A DNA stretch of 23,640 bases from Bacteroidia bacterium (lineage in GTDB: Bacteria > Bacteroidota > Bacteroidia > SpSt-205). Both the position numbers and the translations under genes were made by a program. Of this stretch, positions 7,081 through 16,281 are shown piece by piece. The DNA lies in NCBI GenBank assembly GCA_025060275.1, contig JANXCJ010000013.1, positions 1 to 23,640 on the forward strand. Direction: 5' to 3'. A model generated the notes under the pieces. That model was given only the letters and a program-made list of their open reading frames with translations, was not told the DNA's origin and did not search any database. The first letter of the stretch is position 1. Each line of letters opens with the position of its first letter.

Positions 7081-8667
7081 TTAAGGTCTCAGAACCCTTT
7101 CATAACGTGGGAGGTCTAGAAGAAGCTCTCTTGCTTGCTGAATGACGGGGTCTTTAGCTGTTATAAAGCCATATTCTCCCCGCAGACCTGCTCCATGGTA
7201 AGCCCGAAGCTGCCCTATTAGTACCCGTAGGGGCTCTACCTGTTGCTTCAATTCTTCAAGGCGGTATTCCCGCATTGCAGCTCTTAGTTCCTTAGTTTTT
7301 TCAAAAATTTTGGGAATATTCCTAACCCTCATCTCCAGAAGAGTAGTAAGCGATTCTGCCTCTTGAATATAGGTATGCGGATAAGGCGCAAGAGAGTCAA
7401 GAAGAGCATATACTAGCTCCTTTGGAGGAAGTTCTACACTGAGTGTAGCGGAGTCACGTGGTATTTGATCCCGATGCTGGGCGAGAAAGTAAAAAAAGTA
7501 AGGTTCTATACGCTCTTTTTGAGAGAGAGGTAGCACGTTAGACACTTGTATGTCAGGCAATATGCCACTCCCTTCCTTTACTAATCTTCCGTTTCTAGTG
7601 CGATATGTACGAGTGGAAGGACCTCCTCTGAGGGTCTGAATGCATCGTCCGCTGGGAGTGTAATACCGAGAAACAGTGATTTTGATTTGTGTATTTTCTA
7701 CGAGGGGACGTACCACTTGAACAAGCCCTTTGCCAAAGGAAGGGGAGCCCATAATAACCGCCCGGTCTAAGTCTTGGAGAGTTCCTGCTACGATTTCAGA
7801 GGCGCTAGCACTTCCCTCATCTATGAGTACTACAAGTGGCAAGTTAGGTTCAAAAGGATGGAAAGAGGCATAATATTTTTGATTAGCCTCTTGCATGCGT
7901 CCCCGAGTCTCAAGAAGGAGTTCTCCTTTGGGCAAGAAGAAATTGAGTATTTCCAGTGCCTCGCTCATGAGTCCTCCCGGATTGCCCCGTAAATCAAGTA
8001 TCAGACCCTTGAGGGGAGCTTGAGTTTTGAGCTGAATGAGCTTTTGTCGTACTGCCTTTGCACAATCTCGGTTGAATTGAGTGAGGGCGATATATCCTAT
8101 CTGCCCCGGCAATACAGCTGAGTAGGGTACCGCCTCAGCCTCTAACTCAGCCCTAACTAAGCTAAGCTCTTGCACTTTATGAGTGGTAGGATGCATCACT
8201 TTGACTTGAACAGAGGTACGGGGAGCCCCACGCAAGAGCTGCTGAATCTGCTCCAAGTCAAGGGCTTGCACAGACTTCTTTTCTATCTCCAATAATAAAT
8301 CTCCCGGCTCTATGCCTGCCTTCTCTGCCGGGCTGCCAGGTAAAATGCGACGGCATATTACTTTGCCCTCTAGCGGGAGAAGAAGTAGTCCCACTCCCGC
8401 ATATTGCCCACTTTGCTCTAGCTGAGCTTGGGTTACTTCAGCCGCACTATAGTAGTTTGTATAGGGGTCTAACTGATTTAGCATAGCCTCTATGGCTTGC
8501 GTCGTTAGCCTGTCTAAGTCAGGTACGTCTACATAGTTTTGAGCTAACTCTTGTAGTACCCTTCCGTATATTTCTATGTTACGCCCTACGCGATAGAGAG
8601 GGTCCTGCCAGAAAAGTAAGCAAGCTATGCTACCAAATAGTATCAGATAGCTTATTCTTTTTTGCAT
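7081..8667 (-). CDS. S41 C-terminal processing peptidase (CtpA/Prc type)
   Basis: This is a 528-residue periplasmic serine protease that trims or degrades envelope proteins from the C-terminus. Order of parts: signal or anchor helix (about 5-20), helical region, PDZ domain (about 85-165, with YAGVGLLL and GSPAEKAGIEPGD), then the S41 core (190-345). The Ser/Lys dyad is S288 in GSASASE and K313 in SFGKG; their 25-residue spacing equals that of E. coli Prc. GLILDLRGNPGG (221-232) is the usual core strand. A C-terminal extension of about 185 residues, mostly charged helix, follows as in other Bacteroidota members. It diverges from the FadL-like gene with only 42 nt between start codons. Confidence 0.93.
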   Translation of the reverse strand: MQKRISYLILFGSIACLLFWQDPLYRVGRNIEIYGRVLQELAQNYVDVPDLDRLTTQAIEAMLNQLDPYTNYYSAAEVTQAQLEQSGQYAGVGLLLLPLEGKVICRRILPGSPAEKAGIEPGDLLLEIEKKSVQALDLEQIQQLLRGAPRTSVQVKVMHPTTHKVQELSLVRAELEAEAVPYSAVLPGQIGYIALTQFNRDCAKAVRQKLIQLKTQAPLKGLILDLRGNPGGLMSEALEILNFFLPKGELLLETRGRMQEANQKYYASFHPFEPNLPLVVLIDEGSASASEIVAGTLQDLDRAVIMGSPSFGKGLVQVVRPLVENTQIKITVSRYYTPSGRCIQTLRGGPSTRTYRTRNGRLVKEGSGILPDIQVSNVLPLSQKERIEPYFFYFLAQHRDQIPRDSATLSVELPPKELVYALLDSLAPYPHTYIQEAESLTTLLEMRVRNIPKIFEKTKELRAAMREYRLEELKQQVEPLRVLIGQLRAYHGAGLRGEYGFITAKDPVIQQARELLLDLPRYERVLRP

Positions 8668-8673
8668 GTTTCC

Positions 8674-8681
8674 GAAAGATA
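8674..8681 (-). promoter_or_regulatory. Imperfect -7 box for the S41 peptidase gene
   Basis: On the - strand TATCTTTC lies 6 nt before the ATG at 8667. It differs from TAnnTTTG by the last base only and sits at the same distance as the perfect boxes elsewhere in the window. Confidence 0.35.
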
Positions 8682-8695
8682 CGATGAAAAAGGGT

Positions 8696-8703
8696 TATCT
8701 TTG
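8696..8703 (+). promoter_or_regulatory. TAnnTTTG -7 box for the FadL-like gene
   Basis: TATCTTTG ends 6 nt before the ATG at 8710. It lies inside the longer reading frame that opens at 8662, which argues that translation starts at 8710. It is probably the promoter of the six-gene run to 17834. Confidence 0.55.
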
Positions 8704-8709
8704 GAGAGT

Positions 8710-10245
8710 ATGGGAAAGCTCTCCCTGAGCTTGCTGGGGGCGTTTTTACTGGCACAGACTGACTTAGATGCAGAGCGATGGAGCCAAGCTATTCCACAGG
8801 GCAGCACCAGGGCATTAGGAATGGCAGGTGCTTTTACAGCATTAGGAGGAGACCCAGCTAACTTGACTCAGAATCCTGCCGGTCTTGGGCTATTCCTACG
8901 AGGAGGCTTGTGGCTTTCTCCTACCCTCACCATATCTACTACATCTACCAGCTATATTAATGCTGTTATAGATAGCCGCAGCCGTTTGGGTATCGGGAAC
9001 TTTGCCGTTATATTTCATGGAGACGGAAATAAATCCATCACGCAATGGAGTCTTGGCTTTGGATTCAATCAAGAAGGACTCTACCACCAGCAAAGCCGAG
9101 CAGTAGGCTTCAATCAGCGTAATTCTTTCACACAAGCTATCGCAGAAATGGCAGAAGGAGTTCCGGATACCCTCTTAGCCTTTACCCCTGCCCTTGCCTA
9201 TCAAAACTTTTTTGACTTAGGAGCTCCTCTCGGTACCCGAGGTGTCATAGATGCAGTAAATGTCAATCCTTTCCGTTACAAAGGCGTATTTTCAGAGGGA
9301 GGTGTGTATCAGGAGATTACCGCACAAGAGCTCGGAAGAATGAACACTTGGGCTATCGGAGCTGGACTCTGTTATCAGAACATAGTGTTCTTTGGTGCTT
9401 CCCTTCTAATCAGAGATTTGAGATATAGTAATCTGTATCGGCTGAGAGAAATAGACACGGATAATCGCTATGACGGCACTAACAGCACTACACCGGCTGA
9501 TGAGGTGAGCTTTAGAGAGAAATATTCTACTTCTGGGACGGGGATAGGATTAGCTGTTGGGGTATTAGTAGAGCCTACGGATTTTCTTCGGTTAGGCTTA
9601 TCTATGACTACGGGTTCTCGCATGAGGCTCACAGACGAGTACAATGCTGAAATGAATTTTGTCTTGGATGATGGTAGGCAAAACCGCACCACATACTTAG
9701 AGCCTTTCCAATATGAATATCGCTTTGTCTATCCCTACCGGGTATCGGGTGGGGTAGCCTTATTGTTAGCTAAGAAAGGAGCTATCACGCTTGAGGGGGA
9801 CTTTCTTGACTATCGTACAGTCTCGTTTAGTCCTGCTGGTCAGAATGTGTATTCCTATGACCAAGAAAATGAAATCATAGAGAAAGAATTTGGGACTGCC
9901 TTCAATATCCGTTCGGGCATAGAGTGGATGATAACCCCGAATGTAGGTTTGCGGGGAGGATATGCATACTACTCACCTGTCAGGAATGCAGAGGGTCAGC
10001 TCTATTATGCAGATTACACTCGTCCCCAAGAGTTGAAGAGATTAGCCATGGAGCGACAGTTCATCTGCTTAGGAGGTAGTTACATAATGGAAAAGTTTTT
10101 TATAGACTTTGCTTACATGTATGGGATGGGAGCGCGGAAGTACCCTCCTTACTCTGTTCGCAATCCTACCTATGGTCCTGCACCGATAGTCGTGATACAA
10201 AGTCGCACTCACATGATATTCACTACGCTCGGACTTCGCTTCTAA
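8710..10245 (+). CDS. FadL/OmpP1/TodX-like outer-membrane transport protein
   Basis: This 511-residue beta-barrel protein resembles the Bacteroidota branch of the FadL family, which lets hydrophobic compounds such as fatty acids through the outer membrane. A signal peptide (MGKLSLSLLGAFLLA) is followed by ERWSQAIPQGSTRALGMAGAFTALGGDPANLTQNPAG, shown here in part as STRALGMAGAFTALGGD and LTQNPAGLG; this N-terminal pattern marks the family. The rest alternates short aromatic-rich strands and ends LRF, a typical outer-membrane barrel end. I chose ATG 8710 over the open frame from 8662 because the signal peptide starts there and a promoter box lies just before it. The substrate is not visible. 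It starts a run of close-set genes: tdh follows after 14 nt. Confidence 0.82.
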   Translation: MGKLSLSLLGAFLLAQTDLDAERWSQAIPQGSTRALGMAGAFTALGGDPANLTQNPAGLGLFLRGGLWLSPTLTISTTSTSYINAVIDSRSRLGIGNFAVIFHGDGNKSITQWSLGFGFNQEGLYHQQSRAVGFNQRNSFTQAIAEMAEGVPDTLLAFTPALAYQNFFDLGAPLGTRGVIDAVNVNPFRYKGVFSEGGVYQEITAQELGRMNTWAIGAGLCYQNIVFFGASLLIRDLRYSNLYRLREIDTDNRYDGTNSTTPADEVSFREKYSTSGTGIGLAVGVLVEPTDFLRLGLSMTTGSRMRLTDEYNAEMNFVLDDGRQNRTTYLEPFQYEYRFVYPYRVSGGVALLLAKKGAITLEGDFLDYRTVSFSPAGQNVYSYDQENEIIEKEFGTAFNIRSGIEWMITPNVGLRGGYAYYSPVRNAEGQLYYADYTRPQELKRLAMERQFICLGGSYIMEKFFIDFAYMYGMGARKYPPYSVRNPTYGPAPIVVIQSRTHMIFTTLGLRF

Positions 10246-10259
10246 CTTGAACTTGGAAT

Positions 10260-11186
10260 ATGCGCGTACTTATCACAGGGGCTGGCGGACAAATAGGGCG
10301 CGAACTAGTCATAGCGCTTTACCGAAGAGGAGATCAAATCTTAGCTACGGACATTCAGCCGTTGAATTACTCAGGCATACAAACAGCCACACTGGATGTT
10401 ACCAACTCACAAGCTATGTGGGAAGTTCTCATGGACTGGAGGCCCCAAGAGGTATTTCACTTAGCTGCTTATTTATCTGCTCGTTCGGAGAGCAATCCTT
10501 ATGAAAGTTGGCAAGTCAATTTCACTGCGACTTGGCATCTCTTTGAAGCATGCTTAGAAGCGGGCGTACAGCGAGTATTTTGGCCTAGTTCTATAGCTGC
10601 ATTTGGCCCTCATACGCCTCGTGCGCAAACGCCCCAATACACCGTAATGGACCCCATCGGAATATACGGAATAGCCAAGTTAGCGGGAGAGCGTCTGGCA
10701 GAATACTTTTACCTGCGGCGCGGATTGGATGTGCGAAGTATTCGCTTCCCTGGGATAGTAGGGCCTGCCCACTTGCCTATGGGCGGCACTACGGATTTCG
10801 CAGTCCATATGTTTTATGACGCCCTTCAAAAAGGCACTTATACCTGTTATCTAAAACCCCACACACGGCTCCCTATGCTTTATATAGAAGATGCTATTCG
10901 GGCTATTTTAGAGCTTATGGCGGCTCCTCCTGAAGCGCTTTCTATCCGAGGTGCATATAACATTCAAGGCATGAGTTTTTCGCCCGCAGAGCTGGAAGCA
11001 GAGATTCAGAAAAGAATTCCCCATTTTCGCTGTGTGTATGAGCCAGACTTTCGGCAAGCCCTTGCAGAGAGCTGGCCAGAAACGCTGGATGACTCTATAG
11101 CTCGCAAAGATTGGGGATGGAAGCCTCAATATGACCTTTATGCCTTGTGTGAAGCTATGTGGAAGGCGCTACCCCTCTATACATAA
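10260..11186 (+). CDS. tdh: SDR-type L-threonine 3-dehydrogenase
   Basis: This 308-residue extended short-chain dehydrogenase oxidises L-threonine to 2-amino-3-oxobutyrate with NAD+. The Rossmann motif is GAGGQIG (7-13); the catalytic set is S111 in FWPSSIAAFGP and Y136-x3-K140 in IYGIAKLAGE. GGTTDFAVHMFYDAL, YTCYLKPHTRLPMLYIEDA and SWPETLDDSIARKDWGWKP are hallmarks that separate this threonine dehydrogenase from other nucleotide-sugar epimerase relatives. The partner enzyme, glycine C-acetyltransferase (kbl), is not in the window. deoC follows after 9 nt, so the two are probably co-transcribed. Confidence 0.88.
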   Translation: MRVLITGAGGQIGRELVIALYRRGDQILATDIQPLNYSGIQTATLDVTNSQAMWEVLMDWRPQEVFHLAAYLSARSESNPYESWQVNFTATWHLFEACLEAGVQRVFWPSSIAAFGPHTPRAQTPQYTVMDPIGIYGIAKLAGERLAEYFYLRRGLDVRSIRFPGIVGPAHLPMGGTTDFAVHMFYDALQKGTYTCYLKPHTRLPMLYIEDAIRAILELMAAPPEALSIRGAYNIQGMSFSPAELEAEIQKRIPHFRCVYEPDFRQALAESWPETLDDSIARKDWGWKPQYDLYALCEAMWKALPLYT

Positions 11187-11195
11187 AAATCTTTC

Positions 11196-11837
11196 ATGGG
11201 AAACGACGCATTAGCTTCCTACATAGACTATACCCTTCTCCGACCGGGTACTCGGCGTGAAGAGATACAAGAGCTTTGTAGGATAGCCTTAGCAAAAGGC
11301 TATAAGAGCGTATGCGTGCCACCTTACTATGTCGCAGAAGCCTCTCAGAGATTGGAAGGCTCCGCCGTACAAGTAGCCACTGTGATTGGTTTCCCTCATG
11401 GCATGCATCTTACTGAAGTCAAAGAAAAAGAAGCCAGCCTGGCCCTTCAAATGGGCGCAAAGGAGTTAGATATAGTAGCAAACTTAGCCGCCTTCCTTTC
11501 AGGAGATATCTCGTATGTGCGAGCAGAGATTCGGCACTTAGCTGAGCAAGCTCATGCCCAGGGCGCTCTAATCAAGATAATTTTGGAAACGGCCCTCCTC
11601 ACTCCTGAGCAGGCTTTAGAGCTGGCACAATACTGTGCAGCAGAAGGAGCGGATTTCGTGAAAACCTCCACAGGGTTTGCTACTAAAGGAGCGGAATTAG
11701 AGATAGTACGCCTCCTGCGAGAATCCCTGCCCTCAGAAATCAAGATAAAGGCTTCAGGAGGAATCCGTACCGCAGAACAAGCATGGGCTTTCATAGAAGC
11801 AGGCGCTGCCCGTATAGGAACCTCCACTGCATTATGA
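11196..11837 (+). CDS. deoC: Deoxyribose-phosphate aldolase
   Basis: DeoC splits 2-deoxyribose 5-phosphate into acetaldehyde and glyceraldehyde 3-phosphate during nucleoside breakdown. The 213-residue barrel has YIDYTLLRPG at the start, D92 in KELDIVAN, the Schiff-base lysine K156 in DFVKTSTGF and the second lysine K185 in IKIKASGGIR. The set is complete and the length normal for bacterial DeoC. It follows tdh by 9 nt and its stop overlaps the next start by ATGA. gpmI lies further down the same run, so its glyceraldehyde 3-phosphate could feed the glycolytic step encoded there (inference). Confidence 0.95.
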   Translation: MGNDALASYIDYTLLRPGTRREEIQELCRIALAKGYKSVCVPPYYVAEASQRLEGSAVQVATVIGFPHGMHLTEVKEKEASLALQMGAKELDIVANLAAFLSGDISYVRAEIRHLAEQAHAQGALIKIILETALLTPEQALELAQYCAAEGADFVKTSTGFATKGAELEIVRLLRESLPSEIKIKASGGIRTAEQAWAFIEAGAARIGTSTAL

Positions 11838-12310
11838 GAACCGAATGGTATATTCTCCTAGGATATGCTATAGCGTTTATTGTAGAGAAGGGGCTCTTAG
11901 CCCAACCGAATTGGGTACGCTTTCGCCCTACTTACACAGATAAGCCCCTACTATCGGCAGAGAAACCTCGCCTCAGGGACCCCGGGGCCTTTGAGGTGGT
12001 GTGGAAGCCAAATCCTTCTGTGAGAACTCTACGCGAAAAAGTTTTACATACTTTTCGGACAGCTTCTACCTTACCTGGCTATCGTATCCAGGTGATTGCT
12101 ACACCCAATCGCTCTGAGGCAGACTCTCTGCGACTCTTCATAATGGAGAGTTATCCCGGCATAGGAGTGTATCGCTTTTATGAGCCACCCCTTTACAAAC
12201 TTCGGATAGGCGACTTCCTAACTAAAAAAGAGGCAGAAGACTGGTTAGAGAGGTATGGCCGGGCGTTTTCTGGTGCATTCATAGTACCTGATAAGGTTCT
12301 CAAACCATGA
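11834..12310 (+). CDS. Exported SPOR-domain protein
   Basis: This 158-residue protein starts with a signal peptide (MRTEWYILLGYAIAFIVEKGLLAQ, cleavage near residue 24) and ends with a SPOR-like domain (about 82-154). The domain shows GYRIQVIATPNRSEADSLR, a central YRFYEPPLYKLRIGDF and AFSGAFIVPDKV, the layout seen in short Bacteroidota SPOR proteins. SPOR domains bind denuded peptidoglycan glycan strands, often at the septum. The frame is open from 11783, but I start at ATG 11834 because it overlaps the deoC stop (ATGA) and begins the signal peptide. The stop overlaps the PAS gene start by 4 nt. Its exact role is unknown. Confidence 0.78.
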   Translation: MRTEWYILLGYAIAFIVEKGLLAQPNWVRFRPTYTDKPLLSAEKPRLRDPGAFEVVWKPNPSVRTLREKVLHTFRTASTLPGYRIQVIATPNRSEADSLRLFIMESYPGIGVYRFYEPPLYKLRIGDFLTKKEAEDWLERYGRAFSGAFIVPDKVLKP

Positions 12311-15300
12311 CCAAAAGGGTAATCATTGCATGGATTAGTGCAGGTTTAGTCCTTACAGGGGGGCTATTCATATATCATCTTATTGTAAAGCCTGCACAAG
12401 AGGCCCGAGAGAGGGAGATACATGCCCAACTAACCGCCTTGCATAGAGTCTGGAAAGGACTCTCTTTACAAGAGCCACTTCTAGACTCTCTGGTAGCCCC
12501 TTTACGCTCTATCTCCAATAGTCGGGCGATTGAGCCCCTATTGAATCGTCTCACGGAAGGCATAGAAACCGAAGCTGATAGAGAACTGCTTCATGCAGAA
12601 CTGGAAAGAGTAGAAAATCAACTCTATGCCGCACTCTATTCTCACAAGGAAAAAGCTCGCAGTCAGGAAACCCTATGGTATTTCACGCTAAGTCTCCTTA
12701 CAATTTTTCTGGCAGGACTTGGGGCTTTCTGGTTATATAATCATTATCACCAAGAGGCCCTCAGTACCCATTTGACTCATATGCTGCTCAAGCGGTGGAG
12801 AGAGGGGGATTGGACGGTTGAAGTGCCTCCTATTCCTCACGCAGATCGCATGATTGGGCACCTCCAAACTGTTTGGCGTGCTACAGACAAAAGTCTAACA
12901 TGTCTTTTAGAAAACCGAACAGACTTTGATCTACCCTCAGATATAGATCATCCCTTACTGCGTAAGCTTTCCCAACTGCAGAGCGTTATCAAGGCACGCT
13001 GGGACCAGGAGTCTGAGCAGATCCTCACCATGCAGAGTTTAGCGGCTTTTAGTGAGATTCTCAAGGAGTCGCAAACTATCCCCCAACTTGCAGAACGGAC
13101 CATAGCGCTTTTGTGTAAGCACCTGAATGCCCACATGGGAGCCCTTTTTGTGCGAGAAGGAGAAGATTTCGTCTTAGTAGGTACTTATGCATATGACCTC
13201 TCTCAACTGTCCCAGCGAAGATTCCGCCCCAGCGAAGGCTTTGTAGGGCAGGCAGGCGTAGAAAAGCGCATACTGCGCATACACCCAGTACCCTCAGGCT
13301 ATCTCAAGCTACGCTCCGGCCTTGGGGAAGCTACACCTCATACGCTCCTTCTAATACCCTTGATCTTTCAAGAAGAAGCGTATGGTGTGGTGGAATTAGC
13401 CTCCCTGGAGGCTTTCTCACCTGCAGCAGAGCCTTTCCTCCAAAAAATTGGAGAACACATCGGCGCAGCTTTAGCTAACTTCATCTCAAGGGAAAAACTT
13501 AGGAGCCTCCTTCTGGAGGAGCAGGGTTTACGCAAGGTCTTAGAAGAAAAACAGGCAGAGCTCCTGCGTAGCACCCAGCTCATGGAAGAAGCTCAGCAGA
13601 AAATTATTGAGTCTCAAACCCAACTTGCCAGCCAAATCGCAGCCATCCGCAGCGCAGCATTAGTAGTGGAAGTAGACAAAGAAGGGTACATTCATTACGC
13701 AAATGAAGCCTTTCTCTCTGCAGTAGGAGTCTCCTGGAGCCAACTTCAGGGGCACTCCCTCCCTGAACTTGTGATAGAAGCAACCATAGCAGAAGAACTC
13801 AAGACAGCCCTCTCTCGCTCTGAAATCTGGCAGGGAAGCTTACCTCTCTCTACACCCACAAATAGCGTAATATGGCTACAAGCTACTTTCGCTCCATTAC
13901 AAGGAACAAAACCTACAGGTTTCATCGGTATTTGCTTTGACATTACTCGTCAAAAGGTCCAAGAAGAAGAATTGCGGGAAATGCTAGAGCAAACCCTCGC
14001 CCAAGAAGAGAAGCTCCGGGAAGCTAATCAGCGCTTACAATCTTTCAGTGAAGAACTCCTACGCACTCAAACAGAGCTCAAAGGACAAATAGCTGCCGTA
14101 GGAAATGCTGCAATCGTATCAGAGACAGACTTACAGGGAAGGATCATTCGCGTAAATGAGCTCTTCCTTGAGACCTACGGATATAAGGCGGAAGAGGTTT
14201 TAGGGCAAAATCACCGTATTCTCAAGTCAGGACATCAGAGTGACGAGGTATTTGAAGAAATGTGGCGCACGATTAGTCAAGGTAAAGTATGGCGAGGTGA
14301 AGTTCGTAATCGTACCCGAGATGGACGGTACTACTGGATTCTTCTTACAATTACACCCGTACTCAATCCAGAAGGTAAAGTACTAAAATATATTGGCGTA
14401 GGATTTGATATAACAGCTCAAAAAAGGCAGGAAGAAGAGCTACGGGCTGCCTTAGAACTCTCCCAAACTCAACAAAGGGAGCTTCGGCTTTATACCCAAC
14501 AGCTTCAGGCAGCCCAAGAAGAAATGCGACGCACCCAAGTAGAGCTGCGCGGACAAATCAGTGCCGTACATAATGCGGCTATCGTAGCAGAGACCGACCC
14601 AGAAGGACGAATTACCTTTGTAAACGATACATTCTGTGCTATTTCAGGCTACAATAGAGAAGAACTCCTAGGGCAGACGCACGCTATATTACGCTCAGGC
14701 TACCACGATGAGGGATTTTATCGGCATCTCTGGACTACACTTTCGGAAAAACGCGTATGGAAGGGAATCTTCTGCAACCGTCGTAAAGATGGCACTCTTT
14801 ACTGGATAAGTTCTGCTATTACACCCGTAGTAGATACGCGAGGACGCTTAGTAAAATACATCGCAGTGAGTTTTGACCTCACAGCGCAAGTAGAGCAGGA
14901 GCAACGCTTACGAGAGTATGCGGAAGAGCTACGGCGAGCCCAAGCGGAGCTTAGAGGACAGATCATGGCTGTCGGAAATGCAGCTTATCTCATGGAGACA
15001 GACACTGCTGGAAATCTTCTCTATGCTAACTCTGCCGCTTTAGAAGTGTGGGGATACAAATGGGAGGAGGTAGAAGGCAGAAATCTACGTTTCCTCAATA
15101 GTGGGCATCACCCCCCCGAATTTTGGGCTGAAATGTGGCGCACCCTCACACAAGGACAAGTCTGGCAGGGTGAAGTGCTCAATAAAACCCGTTCTGAGGA
15201 ATTATTCTGGCAGCTCCTCACCATTACTCCTATACGAGACCCAGAGGGTAATATCTTCAAATACATAGGGGTAGCCTTTGACATCACCTCCCAAAAGCGA

Positions 15301-16281
15301 CAAGCTGAACGAATCCGCCTTCTCCTTCAAGAATCACAAGAGAAAGAAAAAGCTTTATCTGCCCATGCACAGCAATTAGAAGCTATCCAGACTCAGCTCA
15401 TGCAGGCCCAACTGGAACTAGCAGGACAAATTAGCGCGCTCAACAATGCAGCCATCGTCTCTGAAACAGACCCTGAAGGACGAATCATTTTTGTAAATGA
15501 TGAAGCTACTTACATATGGGGTTATACCCGTGAGGAACTCTTAGGAAAGCCCCATAGCATCATCCGCAGTCCTAATACGCCCTCACGCATGTTTGAAAGA
15601 ATGTGGGACCGTATTCGGAGCGGCTTCGTATGGCAAGGCGAATTGGAAAACCGGGCAAAAGATGGCTCTGCTTTTTGGGTATACCTCACTATCACACCTG
15701 TGTTAGATGCAGAAAAGAAACCCTATAAGTATATTGGTGTAGCCTTTGACATTACCCGCCAAAAAGTGCAGGCTCAGCGGCTGAAAGAGGCACTCCACCA
15801 GCTGGAGACACAAGCAGGAAGATTGCCGCATAGACTGGAGGTATTACCTTGGTTTCTTACCGACTGCAATGGAATAATTCAAGCGGCAAGTCCTGCCCTC
15901 CTTCGCATGCTAAGCTATAGCGCAGAGACCTTCATCGGACAGCCTGCTCGTATCCTTCGCAGTTCTCAAACCCCTGACTACATATTTCTCCAGCTATGGG
16001 CTACTATCGGCAGGGGCAGGCCCTGGCAGGGCCTTATTACAAATAGAGATGGGAAAGGTGTAGAGCAGTTGTATTTTCTTTCTATTTTCCCTCAGGAAGA
16101 GTATTACTTAGCTGTTCTTCTACCTGCTGCGGAAGCATGTGAGAATCTGAAGGCAGAGTGGCTCAAAAACTACGCTCCCTTAGACGCTCTACGGGATTAT
16201 GAGATGATCCTCCAGGCTAAAGATCATGAAATCTACGAACTCAAGCAGATCATTCAGTCTCTCCAATCACATTTTTCATGA
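12307..16281 (+). CDS. Membrane protein with HAMP-like, GAF and six PAS modules, no output domain
   Basis: This 1324-residue sensor has a first membrane helix (about 5-26), an exported helical region, a second helix (about 123-145), a HAMP-like segment (about 147-200), a GAF domain (about 245-395) and PAS domains at about 443-550, 594-706, 750-861, 884-997, 1041-1153 and a degenerate one at 1172-1272. PAS 2-5 are very alike, each opening with a GQIxAVxNAA-type motif and most closing with YIGVxFDIT. Helical linkers rich in Gln, Glu and Leu join them. No histidine kinase, GGDEF, EAL, phosphatase or receiver domain is seen; the protein ends in a short helix. Signal output would need a partner protein. 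It overlaps its neighbours on both sides by 4 nt. Ligands and cofactors cannot be told from sequence. Confidence 0.88.
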   Translation: MTKRVIIAWISAGLVLTGGLFIYHLIVKPAQEAREREIHAQLTALHRVWKGLSLQEPLLDSLVAPLRSISNSRAIEPLLNRLTEGIETEADRELLHAELERVENQLYAALYSHKEKARSQETLWYFTLSLLTIFLAGLGAFWLYNHYHQEALSTHLTHMLLKRWREGDWTVEVPPIPHADRMIGHLQTVWRATDKSLTCLLENRTDFDLPSDIDHPLLRKLSQLQSVIKARWDQESEQILTMQSLAAFSEILKESQTIPQLAERTIALLCKHLNAHMGALFVREGEDFVLVGTYAYDLSQLSQRRFRPSEGFVGQAGVEKRILRIHPVPSGYLKLRSGLGEATPHTLLLIPLIFQEEAYGVVELASLEAFSPAAEPFLQKIGEHIGAALANFISREKLRSLLLEEQGLRKVLEEKQAELLRSTQLMEEAQQKIIESQTQLASQIAAIRSAALVVEVDKEGYIHYANEAFLSAVGVSWSQLQGHSLPELVIEATIAEELKTALSRSEIWQGSLPLSTPTNSVIWLQATFAPLQGTKPTGFIGICFDITRQKVQEEELREMLEQTLAQEEKLREANQRLQSFSEELLRTQTELKGQIAAVGNAAIVSETDLQGRIIRVNELFLETYGYKAEEVLGQNHRILKSGHQSDEVFEEMWRTISQGKVWRGEVRNRTRDGRYYWILLTITPVLNPEGKVLKYIGVGFDITAQKRQEEELRAALELSQTQQRELRLYTQQLQAAQEEMRRTQVELRGQISAVHNAAIVAETDPEGRITFVNDTFCAISGYNREELLGQTHAILRSGYHDEGFYRHLWTTLSEKRVWKGIFCNRRKDGTLYWISSAITPVVDTRGRLVKYIAVSFDLTAQVEQEQRLREYAEELRRAQAELRGQIMAVGNAAYLMETDTAGNLLYANSAALEVWGYKWEEVEGRNLRFLNSGHHPPEFWAEMWRTLTQGQVWQGEVLNKTRSEELFWQLLTITPIRDPEGNIFKYIGVAFDITSQKRQAERIRLLLQESQEKEKALSAHAQQLEAIQTQLMQAQLELAGQISALNNAAIVSETDPEGRIIFVNDEATYIWGYTREELLGKPHSIIRSPNTPSRMFERMWDRIRSGFVWQGELENRAKDGSAFWVYLTITPVLDAEKKPYKYIGVAFDITRQKVQAQRLKEALHQLETQAGRLPHRLEVLPWFLTDCNGIIQAASPALLRMLSYSAETFIGQPARILRSSQTPDYIFLQLWATIGRGRPWQGLITNRDGKGVEQLYFLSIFPQEEYYLAVLLPAAEACENLKAEWLKNYAPLDALRDYEMILQAKDHEIYELKQIIQSLQSHFS
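14086..15765 (+). repeat. Four tandem PAS-plus-coiled-coil units inside the sensor gene
   Basis: PAS modules 2 to 5 repeat at residue steps of 156, 134 and 157. Shared marks are GQI(A/S)AV.NAA, ETD..G.I..VN, GY..EE..G, W.GE..N and YI.V.FD.T. The nucleotide sequence is similar but diverged, so these are old duplications rather than recent identical copies. Confidence 0.8.

Noticed and set aside
8662..8709. Upstream ATG at 8662 as start of the FadL-like gene
   Set aside because: The added 16 residues precede the signal peptide, overlap the promoter box and the divergent gene start; ATG 8710 fits better.
7..10245. Functional pairing of the acyl-CoA ligase and the FadL-like porin as one fatty-acid uptake system
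   Set aside because: The genes are about 6.7 kb apart in different transcription units, and the porin's substrate is not visible from sequence.
11783..11833. Upstream ATG at 11783 as start of the SPOR protein
   Set aside because: The extension lies wholly within deoC and would put 17 polar residues before the signal peptide; ATG 11834 gives the usual ATGA overlap.
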